From Gavia stellata (lineage: Eukaryota > Chordata > Aves > Gaviiformes > Gaviidae): DNA of 64,000 nucleotides. This document shows, one piece after another, positions 1 to 33,946 of the stretch. Location of the stretch: contig NC_082603.1 of assembly GCF_030936135.1 (NCBI RefSeq), positions 25,138,880 to 25,202,879 on the forward strand. Reading direction: 5' to 3'. Positions within the stretch are counted from its first letter, which is position 1. The number at the start of each line of letters is the position of its first letter. The position numbers and the translations under genes were made by a program. The notes under the pieces are model-generated. The model did no database searches, was not told the DNA's origin, and saw nothing but the letters and a program-made list of their open reading frames with translations.

Positions 1-892
1 CATTCATCTCTAGCACTGCCCTCTAGCTGAGTAGCTCAGCTCTTCCGAGTCTCCAGTACTAGGTTGTTAGGAGATGGGGTGTGTTCAGGAACAGGGCAGA
101 GCCGCTGCCTGCAGGTAGCAATGCTCAGACCCTCCCTGCTACTGACACTGGAGCTGGCTTGAAGTTTTATTTATAGGGAGAAGTGGAATCCCCCCTGCTC
201 TGGCCCTATGTGGTGTCAGTGTCCCCTTTATAGCTGGGCCTGGAAGCAATGTGTGTCCTGCCACAGCGCAGGGCTGAAGGGTGCTGTATTGCTCATGGCC
301 ACTGTATTCTCCACACAGCTGGAAGCCGCAGTGAGCAGTGAAACACCCTTATTTAACATCAGCCACTCAAAGGAAGAATCCAGTGCCTATGATTGACTGC
401 AGAATCCTTAAGGAATTTCAGCTGTTGTTTATGCAAAAATTGGTTCATTCAGTATGAATTTCCTGCAGTGTCCACAAGATAGTGCTATCAGAACACCTTT
501 CCTGCAAAAGCAGATGATGATAGAAAACCCTTGGTGGTTAGGGAGACGTACCGGAGTGTCTTCCAGGGACATGCCCACAGATATAATGTTGGTGGTGTTT
601 GAGTCCTGGGTTCTTTCTTTATGGTCATACAAGAAGCTTGCTAGACTTTAATGCACAGGAAGCTCTTGCCAATCATTAAACAATTGGGTCTCAGCAAGCC
701 CACATGTTGATTCTTAATCCATGCACAGCCAAACATTTCTTGTTTATTTTGACTCTCCTATCTGTTGGTGCTACTAGGGCAGGATAGGAACACATAATTT
801 TCCATTGGGATTGAACCAAGAGGCCCAGACTCAATTTGTTGTGTGCTTCTTCCCCTCTGTGGGGTAGGAGCTAATAGCCTATTTCATTGCAG
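1..892. other. Upstream intronic sequence, no exon assigned
   Basis: This stretch precedes the first recognisable exon of the ARMH1-like gene. Short open frames are present, and there is an acceptor-like pyrimidine tract ending near 466, but none gives an armadillo-like peptide in a phase that would join the exon at 893. I read it as intron sequence. An earlier exon could still be hidden here. Confidence 0.5.
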
Positions 893-3203
893 CGTATTAG
901 CCAAGGAGTCAGCAGAAGTGGCTGAAGAGCTGATCCAGTTGAAAGTGGTACATGGCCTGATGGTTGCTGTGGGGAACCTGGATCATGTCGCCAGTCAGAG
1001 ACATGCTAGCATCTCCCTGGAGGTGAGCATGGTGGTACATGGTGGCAGACATCATAGCATGGGGTCTGCTCCCAGAGCACCTGAACAGAAAGGCTCCCTA
1101 CACTGTGGGTTGTGTTTGGTTTGTGTTTTTTTTCCTAAGCATAGCAAACAGAGGCTTATTCATAAAGGCAGGAGTGGCACTTCTTTCAGGAAAGAGCTGT
1201 ATTTCACCTCCTCGCTTCCTCCCTCCTGCCACCCACCACACATAGGGTGCTGGGAAGCCAGTGTTGGCCTTCACACCCCTGTTTTACCCCCAGGCTTGCT
1301 GAGGGTAGGAAGCACAGACAGAGCTAAGGGGCTAACCAAGACAATTTGCCTGGAGCAAAACACTAGCACAGAATTATAAGCAAGCAGGCTATTTTTTCCT
1401 GCTGGTGCTGGGTAAAGAGTTTTGGCCTGCCTCAGCATGGCTCTGCCTGTGTAACAGCCACAGGGAAGGACCATGCTGTCAGTAGACAGGAAGGGCTGAA
1501 TGAGTGATGGCTGAGAACCAGGCTGCTCAGGGTGAAAGAGGGTTTACAAACCCACACAGTAATGCAGAGGGTTGGTGCACCCCTCCTCTGAGCAGGCACC
1601 GACAGCACAGCAGGATGAACCCCCTGGCAACTACTGCACTGCAATCATTTCACTGAAGCACCCTCCCTCCTGTTGTCAATGAAGGTAGGAACTGGCACTG
1701 GGGGAGGGCAGGGGGGAACAAGGTGAGGCTTCAGCAGGGACCCACAAGTTCCTCTTGGTGTCTTCATAAAGTTCCATGAGTAGCACCGGTGGTGCTGAAG
1801 GAGGTGGGTCAGGGACTCACTGGCGTGTGACACAGGTTATCTGGAGCCACATCATCCATGCAGCTCTACCCTCTATACACACACACACCCCCCTTCCCCC
1901 TACACACCAACTCTCTGTTCTGTTGCAGTATCTTGTCCACACATTTCCCTTTGTGGAGGAGTGCGTAAAGAAGGCACTAGGACACACACTGTTCCAGCAC
2001 TTTATGGTAAACATGCCTCCCTTATGGGGTTTATTAGCAGCCCTAGGACCTTGGTCTGTTTTGCAGGGATGTAGGGACTTGTCTTGCATGAGAGCCCAGA
2101 AATAAACAAAGCCACCCTTTGAGAAGTGTTCACCTTCAATCTCAGTGTTCAGGAAGATAATTGCTCTGACTCAGCCCCAAGACAGAGCAGGGAGGGATCT
2201 CATACTGCTGCTACTTCTATGACAGTGGGAACTTGATGTCAGAAGTGTGAGCTGAAGGCCCATTGAGGCAAGAGGCGAACTTGAGCTCCTCCAAATCAGG
2301 TCCCTCCTGACTTGAGCTCCTGGGGTGGATATACAGATTAGTAAGCAATGTTAGGTCCAGGGAGGGAATGTGGAACAAAAAAGAGGCAACATTTTGTTCC
2401 TAGCACCCAGGCCCATCATTACTCACCCCAAGACACCCCTGGGCAAGGGTGGATAATCCAAGTGTAGTAACATCAGAAGTGGAACAGGACTGCCTTGCTT
2501 TAGTCCAATCTCATTAGGGCATAACAGCCCTTTTACTCTGGCTGTGCCCTCTTAATATGATGTAGGCAGAGCTCAGGTACAAGTCAGCTTTGACAGTTCA
2601 GAGGCCCTTAGAGTGCTCAGCCCCACAGTGCTTCTAGTACCTAAACTGTTGATCACCAAGTGCCCCAGCTGTGGGAACAGATCCTGTCTGGGTTGAAATA
2701 TCCCTTCTTTAGCTGCTTGTCACTGCTGCTTGCCCACATCCCATCAAGATCCTAACTCTTTTGCTGCCTTTTCCAGGATAGTCCTGAGACCTGGTACACA
2801 AAAATGGATCCAGTCCAGGCTGTAGAACTGGCCTCCAATATAGTAGACATCCCCAGAGAGACAGCAAGGATGCAGTCCACAGGTATGTGCAGAGCTGGGG
2901 GCACAATCACTTAAATTACACCCTTTACTTTCATGGGGAGAAGGCAGCTCAGGAAGCAGGAGAGCAGGGTGGGCCTCTAGGGAAAAAGGGAGTAACAGCA
3001 GAAGGATCCCTTTGTAATGTGGTGTTGACAGAGCTGGATCCTGTGTTGCTGCACCCAGAGCTCACAGGGCTGTTTTGTCCTTTTGGAGACAAACCCTAGA
3101 ACAAGCTGAACAAACAGGAAAGAGGGGAGCAGCACCTGCCTCCCATCTGTCCTCCTCCACCCTTCCCCTCTGCCTGCTTCTTCCCACAGGACAGGTTGTG
3201 TAA
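893..3203 (+). CDS. ARMH1: 3' end of an armadillo-type gene, probably ARMH1
   Basis: Partial gene; the 5' exons lie outside the window. Coding exons read as 893-1022, 1929-2006, 2777-2882 and 3190-3203. The first starts after a TTCATTGCAG acceptor with one base completing a codon and encodes a helical stretch that includes VAEELIQLKVVHGLMVAVGN. The second (26 codons) reads YLVHTFPFVEECVKKALGH onward. The third contains DSPETWYTKMDP and ends in phase 1 at a GTATGT donor. The fourth follows a strong pyrimidine-rich acceptor and adds only GQVV before TAA. Phases agree throughout. The name rests on armadillo-like helical content plus position beside KIF2C, where human ARMH1 lies; I do not recall the ARMH1 C-terminus well enough to match it residue by residue. 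The gene is convergent with KIF2C. Its transcript probably ends before about 3.75 kb. Confidence 0.6.
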
Positions 3204-3760
3204 CCTGGGTCCAGATGGCCCCACACACAAGGGCCATGGCAGCACCTTGCTGCACCTGAGACAGTAGCCAGCTTTGCACTTCTGTCCTCAAATACAGATT
3301 TTGGTGGGCTACTCAACATGTGTATTTTATGTGGCATGCTAGCCCTGGGAAATATATGTGAAAAAATGCAAAGTAACATCCTGGAGCTATCTTCAAAGCC
3401 TCAGTAAACTCCAATGGTACAAGGGAATCTCACAGGGCCCTTCCTACTTACCTGATGTCATAAGAACTGAGCCACTCACTACATGCTGAGCTTTGCTCAG
3501 GTGCAGGATAGGTACCCTCTAAAACAGCTTCCCCCTTGCTAGGCAAGTTCTACCCATCAGGATCTCAAAATTGAGACGAAATTTATTTTGAGTGATTTTT
3601 TTTATGTAAACATTAGAAGTGTAAAGACTTTAAAAAGAAACTTCATCCAAGAAATCAGCCTCTCTCTACAACACCAGCCAGTCTTTAGGGGCTGTTAGAC
3701 TTTACCAAAATCAGCAAGAAATATATTTTATAAGATAGAAGATAATTAAATCCAGGAACA
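3204..3760. other. Convergent 3' region between ARMH1-like gene and KIF2C
   Basis: Presumed 3' UTR and spacer. It is AT-rich after 3560, with an ATTAAA at about 3744-3749 that could serve plus-strand polyadenylation. No coding exon or RNA gene was recognised. Confidence 0.45.
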
Positions 3761-3766
3761 TTTATT
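3761..3766 (-). terminator. KIF2C polyadenylation signal
   Basis: The plus strand reads TTTATT, which is AATAAA on the KIF2C strand, about 440 bases downstream of the stop codon. It would give a 3' UTR of about 450 bases. No better hexamer was seen closer to the stop. Confidence 0.6.
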
Positions 3767-4202
3767 TATCAAACTTCTTAAAATACTGATTTTTTTTTTT
3801 ACAATTACATATAGTCCATTTTCTTTCTAGAAAAGCCAGACTTGCAACAGTTTTGCAATGTTTCAAGCGTATCTGGAAAGGTTATATGTACACTAGAAAA
3901 CTATACATGTGTATCTAGTTCTATTAGAGGAGACCACTGTCACTAGCAAAGGGCCAGATGCTAGACACATCTAGCAGACTCTCAGGCCACCCTCCCCAGG
4001 CCTTGCAGGGGGTGCATTTCTAGCACTCTGCCAAGTACCCTGATACCAGGCCATGAAGAGAGAGAGGCTGCCATGTTCACTGCCCTCAGGCACATGTGAC
4101 CTGCAGACACTCTACCACATTTAAAATAGGAGTTACACAAACCACCGACAAACATACAAGACATACAGAAGACTGCTTGTGAACCAGGTTTTGCTGTATT
4201 TA

Positions 4203-22999
<18,797 letters not shown>

Positions 23000-23125
23000 G
23001 GCGAGGGCACGAGGAGAGCGGGCGGCTCCTCCGCAGCAGCGAAACCCAGGCCCAGGCAACCGCCGCCGATTTAAACCCCGCGCGCCGGCGTGCCGCGGGG
23101 CCTACCGGGAAACACCGGCGGGGGG

Positions 23126-23269
23126 ACTACACCTCCCAGCATGCTCTGCGCGCACGGCCGCCTACAGCTCCCGGCGTGCCCCGGGCCGCGGCCCGGGACT
23201 ACGGCGCCCAGGAGGCGGGGAAGGCCCGCGGCGGCCCCCGGGGACGACGGGCATGCTGGGAGGTGTAGT
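23126..23269. promoter_or_regulatory. Cluster of ZNF143/SBF-type sites upstream of KIF2C
   Basis: Within about 150 bases upstream of the KIF2C start there are two near-perfect copies of the ACTACA..TCCCAGCATGC element: plus orientation at 23126-23144 and inverted at 23251-23269. Weaker relatives start near 23161 and 23197. The surrounding DNA is CpG-rich. ZNF143 (SBF/Staf) is known to activate both snRNA genes and housekeeping Pol II genes. Placement between KIF2C and the first U5 gene would let the cluster serve either. Confidence 0.7.
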
Positions 23270-23528
23270 GCGGCTCGGCGGCGCGCGTGCGCAGTCGGCC
23301 CCGCTGCGTGACAGCGCCTGGGGGCAGGGCGGGAGCGCGCGGCGGTCCCGCGGCGGGCTGGAAGAGACCCCAGCCGCCATCGGGCCCCAGGCGAAGCCCG
23401 GGGCCAGCGGCGCACACGCGGCTGCGCTGAGGCTGGGGGTATGGCGGAGCCACAACCGAGGTTGGCCACTGCAGAGCGCCAATGGTGGCATATTAATACA
23501 CTAATTATATTTGTTATACACATAACTT

Positions 23529-23542
23529 GTTCTGTCTTTAAC
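23529..23542 (-). terminator. snRNA 3' box of U5 copy 1
   Basis: On the minus strand this reads GTTAAAGACAGAACA, matching the 3' box that directs Integrator processing of Pol II snRNAs. It lies roughly 9 bases past the RNA 3' end. Confidence 0.8.
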
Positions 23543-23550
23543 CACGCAAA

Positions 23551-23669
23551 GGACAGCTCCACCGAAATGGAGCCTCAAAAAATTCCTCGACACTCGTGCC
23601 TGTTCCTCTCCACGGAAATCTTTAGTAAAAGGCGAAAGATTTATACGATCTGAAGAGAAACCAGAGTAT
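23551..23669 (-). ncRNA. RNU5: U5 spliceosomal snRNA, copy 1
   Basis: Minus-strand RNA of about 119 nt starting ATACTCTGGTTTCTCTTCAG, the canonical U5 5' end. Loop I with GCCTTTTACTA, which contacts exon ends during splicing, is intact. The Sm site AATTTTTTGAGG is followed by a terminal hairpin formed by GGCTCC and GGAGCT. The variable segment before the Sm site differs from human U5A, as U5 variants do. A PSE at -42 to -60, a distal element near -218 and a 3' box complete a functional-looking Pol II snRNA gene. Human RNU5D-1 and RNU5F-1 lie close to KIF2C, so the linkage is old. It differs from copy 2 at one base within the RNA. Confidence 0.95.
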
Positions 23670-23710
23670 ACATACCCTTCCACCCCCGGCACACCGCCCG
23701 CCTGCCCCAC

Positions 23711-23729
23711 GCCCCATAAGTCAGGGCGA
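23711..23729 (-). promoter_or_regulatory. Proximal sequence element (PSE) of U5 copy 1
   Basis: The minus strand reads TCGCCCTGACTTATGGGGC, close to the vertebrate PSE bound by SNAPc. Its distal edge lies 60 bases upstream of the RNA start, the same spacing as in copy 2. No TATA box follows, which fits Pol II rather than Pol III use. Confidence 0.75.
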
Positions 23730-23868
23730 CGGACGCACTCCCGGCACCGCGGCCCCCGACCCGGCCCGGCCCCACCGGGGCGCACAAGCGTGAAGAGTCG
23801 AACGACTCGCACCGGCCGCCGGGAGCGGCCACAGCGGCGGACAGCGGAGCCGGGGCAGCGCCGTACTG

Positions 23869-23926
23869 CCGCGGTGCACCCCGGGTATGCAAAACAGCCG
23901 CATGGTAATGAGATGCATGCTAATGA
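23869..23926 (-). promoter_or_regulatory. Distal sequence element of U5 copy 1
   Basis: An SBF/ZNF143-like motif (GCGGTGCACCCCGGGTA) is followed by an octamer-like ATGCAAAA at 23887 and an ATGCTAAT at 23917. These lie about 218 and 248 bases upstream of the RNA start, the usual place for the Oct-1 and SBF enhancer of snRNA genes. The arrangement is repeated upstream of copy 2. Confidence 0.7.
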
Positions 23927-24057
23927 GGCGGCAGCACGGGCGGGAGGGGGTGGCGCGGGGGACTCGAGCAGAGGGACAGCTCTGCCCCCGCCGGCCCGGG
24001 GGCCGGTCCCGCAGCAGATCCCCGCTCCCCCCAGCCCGAATAGGGCTTGTGGCTCCC

Positions 24058-24647
24058 CGTCGTGGTCTAACCCCCGCCGGCAACGGAGCCCACACAGCCG
24101 CCCACTCGCTCCCCCCCGCGGTGGGATGGGGGAAGGATTAGAAGGGTAAAAGTGAGAAACTCGTGGGTTGAGGTAAAAACAGTTTAATGATTAAAAACAA
24201 TAATAGCTAAAAAAAATTGTACGGAAAAGAGAAAAAAAATCACGTAGAGGAAAATGCAGCCCAAGAAAGTCAAGTGATGCAAATGAAAACAATTGCTCAC
24301 CACCAACCGACCGATGCCCAGCCAGCCCCCGAGCAGCGCCCCCCCGCCAGCCTCCCCACTAGTTTTATTGCTGAGCATGACGGCATACGGCATGGAATGT
24401 CCCTTTGGTCAGTTGGGGTCAGCCGTCCCGGCTGTGCCTCCTCCCAACTCCCTGCGCACCCCCAGCCCCGCTCGCCGGCGGGGCGGTGTGAGGAGCAGAA
24501 CAGGCCGTGACGCCGGGACGGGGTAAGCGCTCTCAGCAATTGCTACCGCATTTCTCTATCATCGATGCTGCTTTCCGCGAAAACCCCAAACCACGGCGCA
24601 CAAACGCTACAGGACGTGAAACTTCACCCCCAGCTCGCACTCCCCCA
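24058..24647 (-). mobile_element. Solo LTR of an avian endogenous retrovirus
   Basis: From memory the stretch aligns along its whole length, on the minus strand, with a common avian ERV LTR whose ends are TGTCCTGG and CCACGACA. Recognisable parts are the segment with GCATGACGGCATACGG and CCCTTTGGTCAG, the CCGACCGATGCCCAGCC block, an AT-rich section with an AATAAA-like signal area, and the CAACCCACGAGTTTC end. No internal retroviral genes adjoin it, so it is a solo LTR left by recombination. It is an old, diverged fossil. I could not establish whether the family is ERVL- or ERVK-like, and I found no clear target-site duplication. It sits between the two U5 genes and abuts the 3' box of copy 2. 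Confidence 0.75.
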
Positions 24648-24650
24648 TTT

Positions 24651-24666
24651 TGTTCTGTCTTTAAAC
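24651..24666 (-). terminator. snRNA 3' box of U5 copy 2
   Basis: The minus strand reads GTTTAAAGACAGAACA, an excellent match to the vertebrate snRNA 3' box, a few bases past the mature RNA end. The LTR begins within a few bases of it. Confidence 0.85.
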
Positions 24667-24673
24667 AGCGAAA

Positions 24674-24792
24674 AGACAGCTCCACCGAAATGGAGCCTCA
24701 AAAAATTCCTCGACACTCGTGCCTGTTCCTCTCCACGGAAATCTTTAGTAAAAGGCGAAAGATTTATACGATATGAAGAGAAACCAGAGTAT
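24674..24792 (-). ncRNA. RNU5: U5 spliceosomal snRNA, copy 2
   Basis: Same structure as copy 1: canonical 5' end, intact loop I GCCTTTTACTA, Sm site and terminal hairpin. The RNA parts of the two copies differ only at one position in the lower part of stem I (T here, G in copy 1, RNA sense). The flanks differ much more, while the PSE, distal element and 3' box are kept, so both copies look functional and recently homogenised. The RPS8 transcription unit runs away from it on the opposite strand about 0.7 kb upstream. Confidence 0.95.
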
Positions 24793-24831
24793 ACTCTGCA
24801 CCCTCCCCGCGCACACGCGGTCCCCCGGTTG

Positions 24832-24852
24832 TTCCCCCCGAGGACACGGCGA
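24832..24852 (-). promoter_or_regulatory. Proximal sequence element (PSE) of U5 copy 2
   Basis: The minus strand begins TCGCCGTGTCCTCGGGG. It is less canonical than the copy 1 PSE but shares the TCGCC start, and its distal edge is again exactly 60 bases from the RNA start. Confidence 0.6.
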
Positions 24853-24990
24853 CCACCCTCCCCCGCCCGGTCCCCCGCCTGCCGCGACCCGTCCCCCCGG
24901 CGGCGCGCATGGCACGGCACGGTCCTGAGGTATGCGCGAGCGGCCTCGCGGGAGCCGCGGAAATTTTTACCGGGGCCGCGCCGCCGGTCC

Positions 24991-25045
24991 GCGGTGCACC
25001 CTGGGTATGCAAATCAGCCAAAATACTAATAAGTCGTATGCTAAT
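24991..25045 (-). promoter_or_regulatory. Distal sequence element of U5 copy 2
   Basis: GCGGTGCACCCTGGGTA (SBF/ZNF143-like) overlaps a perfect octamer ATGCAAAT at 25007-25014. A second octamer-like ATGCTAAT lies at 25038-25045. The distance of about 215 bases from the RNA start matches copy 1. It is also within about 470 bases of the RPS8 start codon and could influence that promoter. Confidence 0.75.
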
Positions 25046-25393
25046 GAGACGCCCGCGGCCTGCAGCGCCGAGCACGGCCGTAGTCCGGGGGGCGCGGGGG
25101 CTGCTGCGCCCTCCCGGCCCGCCGCGGGATGGCGGCCCTGGGCCCTGCCCGGAGGAGTTGGTGAAGTAACCCGCGGGGCAGGAAGGACGGACCCGGGACA
25201 GGCAAACCCCCGGCAATGCTCCCCTCCCTGCTGGGCCCGCGGGCTGGAGCCCGGGGCCGCTGGTGCCGCGGCAGAGCAGCCCCAGCGCTGACACACGCTG
25301 AGACTCGGCCCCGGCCGCCGCCATCGCCCACCGCCTCCCCTCAGCGCCGCCGCGTCGCTAGGCAACGGCGCGCGCCCCTCGCTGGCGGCGCGG

Positions 25394-25460
25394 TGACGTC
25401 ACGGCCTCGCGAGATCTAGCCCCGCCAAACCGCCCCGTGAGCCTCAGCGCCGCCTCTTTG
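25394..25460 (+). promoter_or_regulatory. RPS8 core promoter with CRE, TCGCGAGA and TOP start
   Basis: A palindromic CRE (TGACGTCA, 25394-25401) and a TCGCGAGA element (25407-25414) lie just upstream of a pyrimidine run CCTCTTT (25453-25459). Ribosomal protein mRNAs start at a C followed by pyrimidines (5' TOP), so transcription probably starts near 25453. That leaves a short 5' UTR before the ATG at 25476. Confidence 0.65.
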
Positions 25461-25475
25461 CGCCAGTGCCGCACC

Positions 25476-30514
<5,039 letters not shown>

Positions 30515-30515
<1 letters not shown>

Positions 30516-30547
30516 ATAAAAACTATTCTGCTGAGGGAACGAATAAA
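30515..30547 (+). terminator. RPS8 polyadenylation signals
   Basis: Two AATAAA hexamers: one overlapping the stop codon (30515-30520) and one at 30542-30547. A very short 3' UTR ending around 30565 is normal for ribosomal protein genes. Confidence 0.75.
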
Positions 30548-30569
30548 ACCAAGAGTCTACTACAGTAAA

Positions 30570-33500
30570 GGGGTTGTGTGCTCATTTGTGTGCGCAGGGT
30601 GGAGGGGGCTGGTGTAGCTCCTCCTGCCTGTGGAGTGTGAAAGGAAGAAGAATCTCCTGGAATCCCTGAGCACTTCTGCATCTTCAGGCAAGCTCTGATC
30701 CTGCATGCTCTCGACTAAAACCTCTCCCTGGGTTCTAGGACAGTGACTTAATGGACCAAGTGGGTGTGGAAAAGAGTTGTCAGACTTGGCTCAAGTGGAG
30801 AATTTCCAGTACTGGAAACCTGTGAGCAGGAGGAAGGTGCAAATGTCCACCCGCATTAAGAGTTCTGGCTTTCTGGGAGCTGCTGGGGTCTGGCTGGGCA
30901 CACGTCCTCCCTTTTCCTGTGGTGTGTTAGGTCAGCACATGCTGCGTTTAGGGTCTTGGAGTGAGGTCAGTGGGGAAGGGGGCCTGCTGCCTCAGGCGAG
31001 GAGTGTCCAGGGAGCAGCTCTGCAGCTGCAGCGCTGTTTCTTAGACTGCATTTGTGCTAAGTCTGGCTGAAGTCTTGTCTCTTACACCTCCAGCCTCTGC
31101 AGCTGGTACCTTCTGCCTCCACTTCCCAGATCACACATGCTCACATCCTCTGGTTCGGGCCAGCAGCCCCTTTTGCCATCGCTTCGTGTTTCCTGCCTGG
31201 TTGTACAATTGCCCTCAGGGTCTGGTATCATCTTTTAACCAAACTTGGCTGCACTGCTCAGTGACCAGCTGGTCTTTCCCTGACCTCCTTGGTCTCATTC
31301 CAGTGCAAGATAAATTCCTTCTAGCAGAAGGGCCAGGCTCTTGTCATGGTCTGTCCCTTTCGAAAGCTGGGTACAAACTCCAGCTTTCTGCCCTGTCACG
31401 TGGTGGGATTGGAAAGCTGTGGTGAACAAAAGCTTTTCTGGATGTCTTGGGACATGAGATGTCATTCCTTGGGGCTGCTGTCTTTAAAGAAAACCAGCAC
31501 GATGGATCTCTGCAGGTAGTTGCCTGATGCTTTGTGCAGGTATTGGGGTGAAGCTGGGGGCCCATTGAAGGGCTGGTCCTAGGGGCAGGCCAAACTCACA
31601 CATCCCATGCCTGTCAAGTGGACACATTGCACGCTTCACCCCACTTCCGTATTTTTACAAAAGCCTCATCCGTAGGCGTGCTGCGGTGTGAGGCATGCTA
31701 CCTACAGCCTGAGCTTCACAATTTTTAGCTCTGAAGGAGATGGTCCATGATTATCTTGCCCCAAGCAGAGCTGGAGTGAGACCCATGTCTCTAGTTCCTT
31801 AAAATGCAGACTGTCTGCCCCACAAATAGCTTGTGCTTGGTATTTTTTTTAAGTTTGTCCTGTGATGCTCTGCCCCAGCTGCCGTGTGTGGCAGCAGAAG
31901 GTGCTAGCGGGCTCAGGTGCCCTGGGTGGTGTGGGTTCATCCTGCCTTGGTAGCAGGGAGCTGAGGATGGGTCTGTGCCACAGACTGAGAGACACACCAA
32001 CCACATCAGAAAATGGTACCTGTTACCTGGATCGCCGCAGCAGCACGGTTATGCCGCGATGGTCCTGTGTTGGCACTGCCTCGCAGCTCAGGTCTGCACT
32101 CGTGGGCACTGCAAACAGAGCCATCCCCGGCTGGGTGCAACTGGCTGTGCTTCTGGAGTCCTGGCAGCACGACCTGGGCTGGGCGGAACGTTTGCACAAG
32201 CACATTCCTTCTCCATAGTGATCTGAGGTAAACTTTCCCTGCTCTCCAGCAACACCAGCTTTCCAGAGAGGTGGGGCGGAGGCAATAAAAGGCCCTTGGG
32301 AGGGATGCGTCATGGCTGCTTCCTCTGAGTGTGTTCCTTCTCCCACCTCGCGCTCTGCAGAGTACAAACAGGATTCAGGGTGTTTCTGGGGGACTTTGTA
32401 CAGATAGAGAAACTGAGGCTTACAGAGCAAGTGCCAACTTTGTGTCAGAGCAGGAGCTGTAAACCTGGCCCCTGATGAGCAGGATTATGGCTAATTCATC
32501 AGTGCACGCTGCTTATAAAGTTATTGCTCTGAAAAACACAGCTGCCAAGGGCAACGGCCCGTGGGAATGAAAGCAGCACCTATTGCCCACTGGAGCCATG
32601 CTATAGGTGTGACATGGGAATGGGGCGGTGGCAGCTGGCCAGGGACGTGTGGCACCTGGCTCCCACGATGACACAGGCTGTGGGACCTTGTGCAGCTTGG
32701 CCGCAGGATGTGTGGTGTCGGGTCTGGCCTTGGCGTAGCCCCGTGGATGTGTGCGGGGATTTTAGCTGCCAGGGAGGAGGCAAGCCTGCTGTGCACTGAG
32801 CCAGAAAGAGATGGGCAGGGGCTGGGGTTAAGCACAGCTTTGGTCTGGCTAGGCTTATGAGGTGCCAAAGCCTGGTCTAAGGACCTTACCCACTTTTGCA
32901 GATAGGTGCGAGGGATAAATTTTAAAAAAGCTACTTTTCATATGATGAGCAGCCGGCAGCGTGACCCAAGTGAGGTCACTTGTCCTGAGCGCTGCTCCTT
33001 GCTGTTGAGTAGCTCTCTCAGCTCCGCACAGTATTAACTTTGGGGTGTTTTCACGGGACATGATCCAACCCAGAAAATGACCTCATGGTTATACCTTTAC
33101 AGGTCCAGCAGTGGCCCGGAGGGTAGCAGAGGAGTGGAGCTGGCTTGCTGGGGGTAGATGGGAGCTTTAAAGGAAAGGTGGCTTTGGGAAAGGGGGGCTT
33201 GCAGGAAAGGGGATTTTTTAACAGCTCTGCTAGTATTCTCAGGGGAAACGTGTCTGAGTACAGGAATCCTTCTACAGGGGCTGAAAGCATCTTTCTTTCT
33301 GGTTTTTTTCCTGTCTGTATCACTTGGTCTAATACCCCCCAACCGTCACTGGTGTCAGTCCATGGGGCTGTGCCCTTTTTGCCCCAGGAGAATGTGTGCA
33401 CTCCTTGACAAAATCCAAGTTCACCCATGTTCTGGATAAATGCAATGTCCCTGCTGTCTCGCTGCTGGGGATGACTTGCACCGACGAGGAAGAACCTCAA
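30570..33500. other. Intergenic, RPS8 to BEST4 (convergent)
   Basis: About 2.9 kb between two converging 3' ends. I see moderate GC content and many short open frames on both strands, but no spliceable coding run, RNA gene or recognised repeat. Confidence 0.5.
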
Positions 33501-33519
33501 AGCTGAGGTTGGCAATAGC

Positions 33520-33525
33520 TTTATT
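33520..33525 (-). terminator. BEST4 polyadenylation signal
   Basis: TTTATT on the plus strand (AATAAA on the gene strand), about 420 bases beyond the BEST4 stop codon. Confidence 0.6.
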
Positions 33526-33946
33526 AATATCAAGGGGACATCTCCATCACAATGTTGGTTTTCTGCAAGACTAATGCCCTTGTCCTGTCCCTTGCTTGAG
33601 GTCTGGGCTGTCCCCTGTCCCCCATGTTGGGCCTTGAGAGCACCAAGTGAGCCTGGCCAGCTGCAAGTCGGTGGCATCATCGCACAGATGGGCTGAATCC
33701 TGCAGTTTTGGGGCTAACAGCTAGTGCTGAAGGCTGCCTGCCCAAACCCACTAGGAACTTCCCATCAACCTGGGGACACATCTTGGCCCGGGGCTGGGTG
33801 GCGAAAGATCTGGCAATGTCCTGCTTCTGGACAGGGGGTCTGAGGTGGGGTGTCCTGGGAGAGGGAGCTTCGTGGCTGGCGGTGGCAGTGCCTTGGGGAG
33901 GGGGCAGCTATTCTGCCCCCAGGAAAGGGGTGCTTTTGGGGCAGCC

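Noticed and set aside
843-1379. 178-codon open frame treated as one gene
   Set aside because: Only 893-1022 looks like an exon, with splice sites on both sides; the rest is intron read-through.
23441-24776. Two short plus-strand open frames ending in an identical peptide beginning MEPQKIPRHS
   Set aside because: The identical part is the reverse strand of the two U5 snRNA genes; the peptide is a by-product of a structured RNA.
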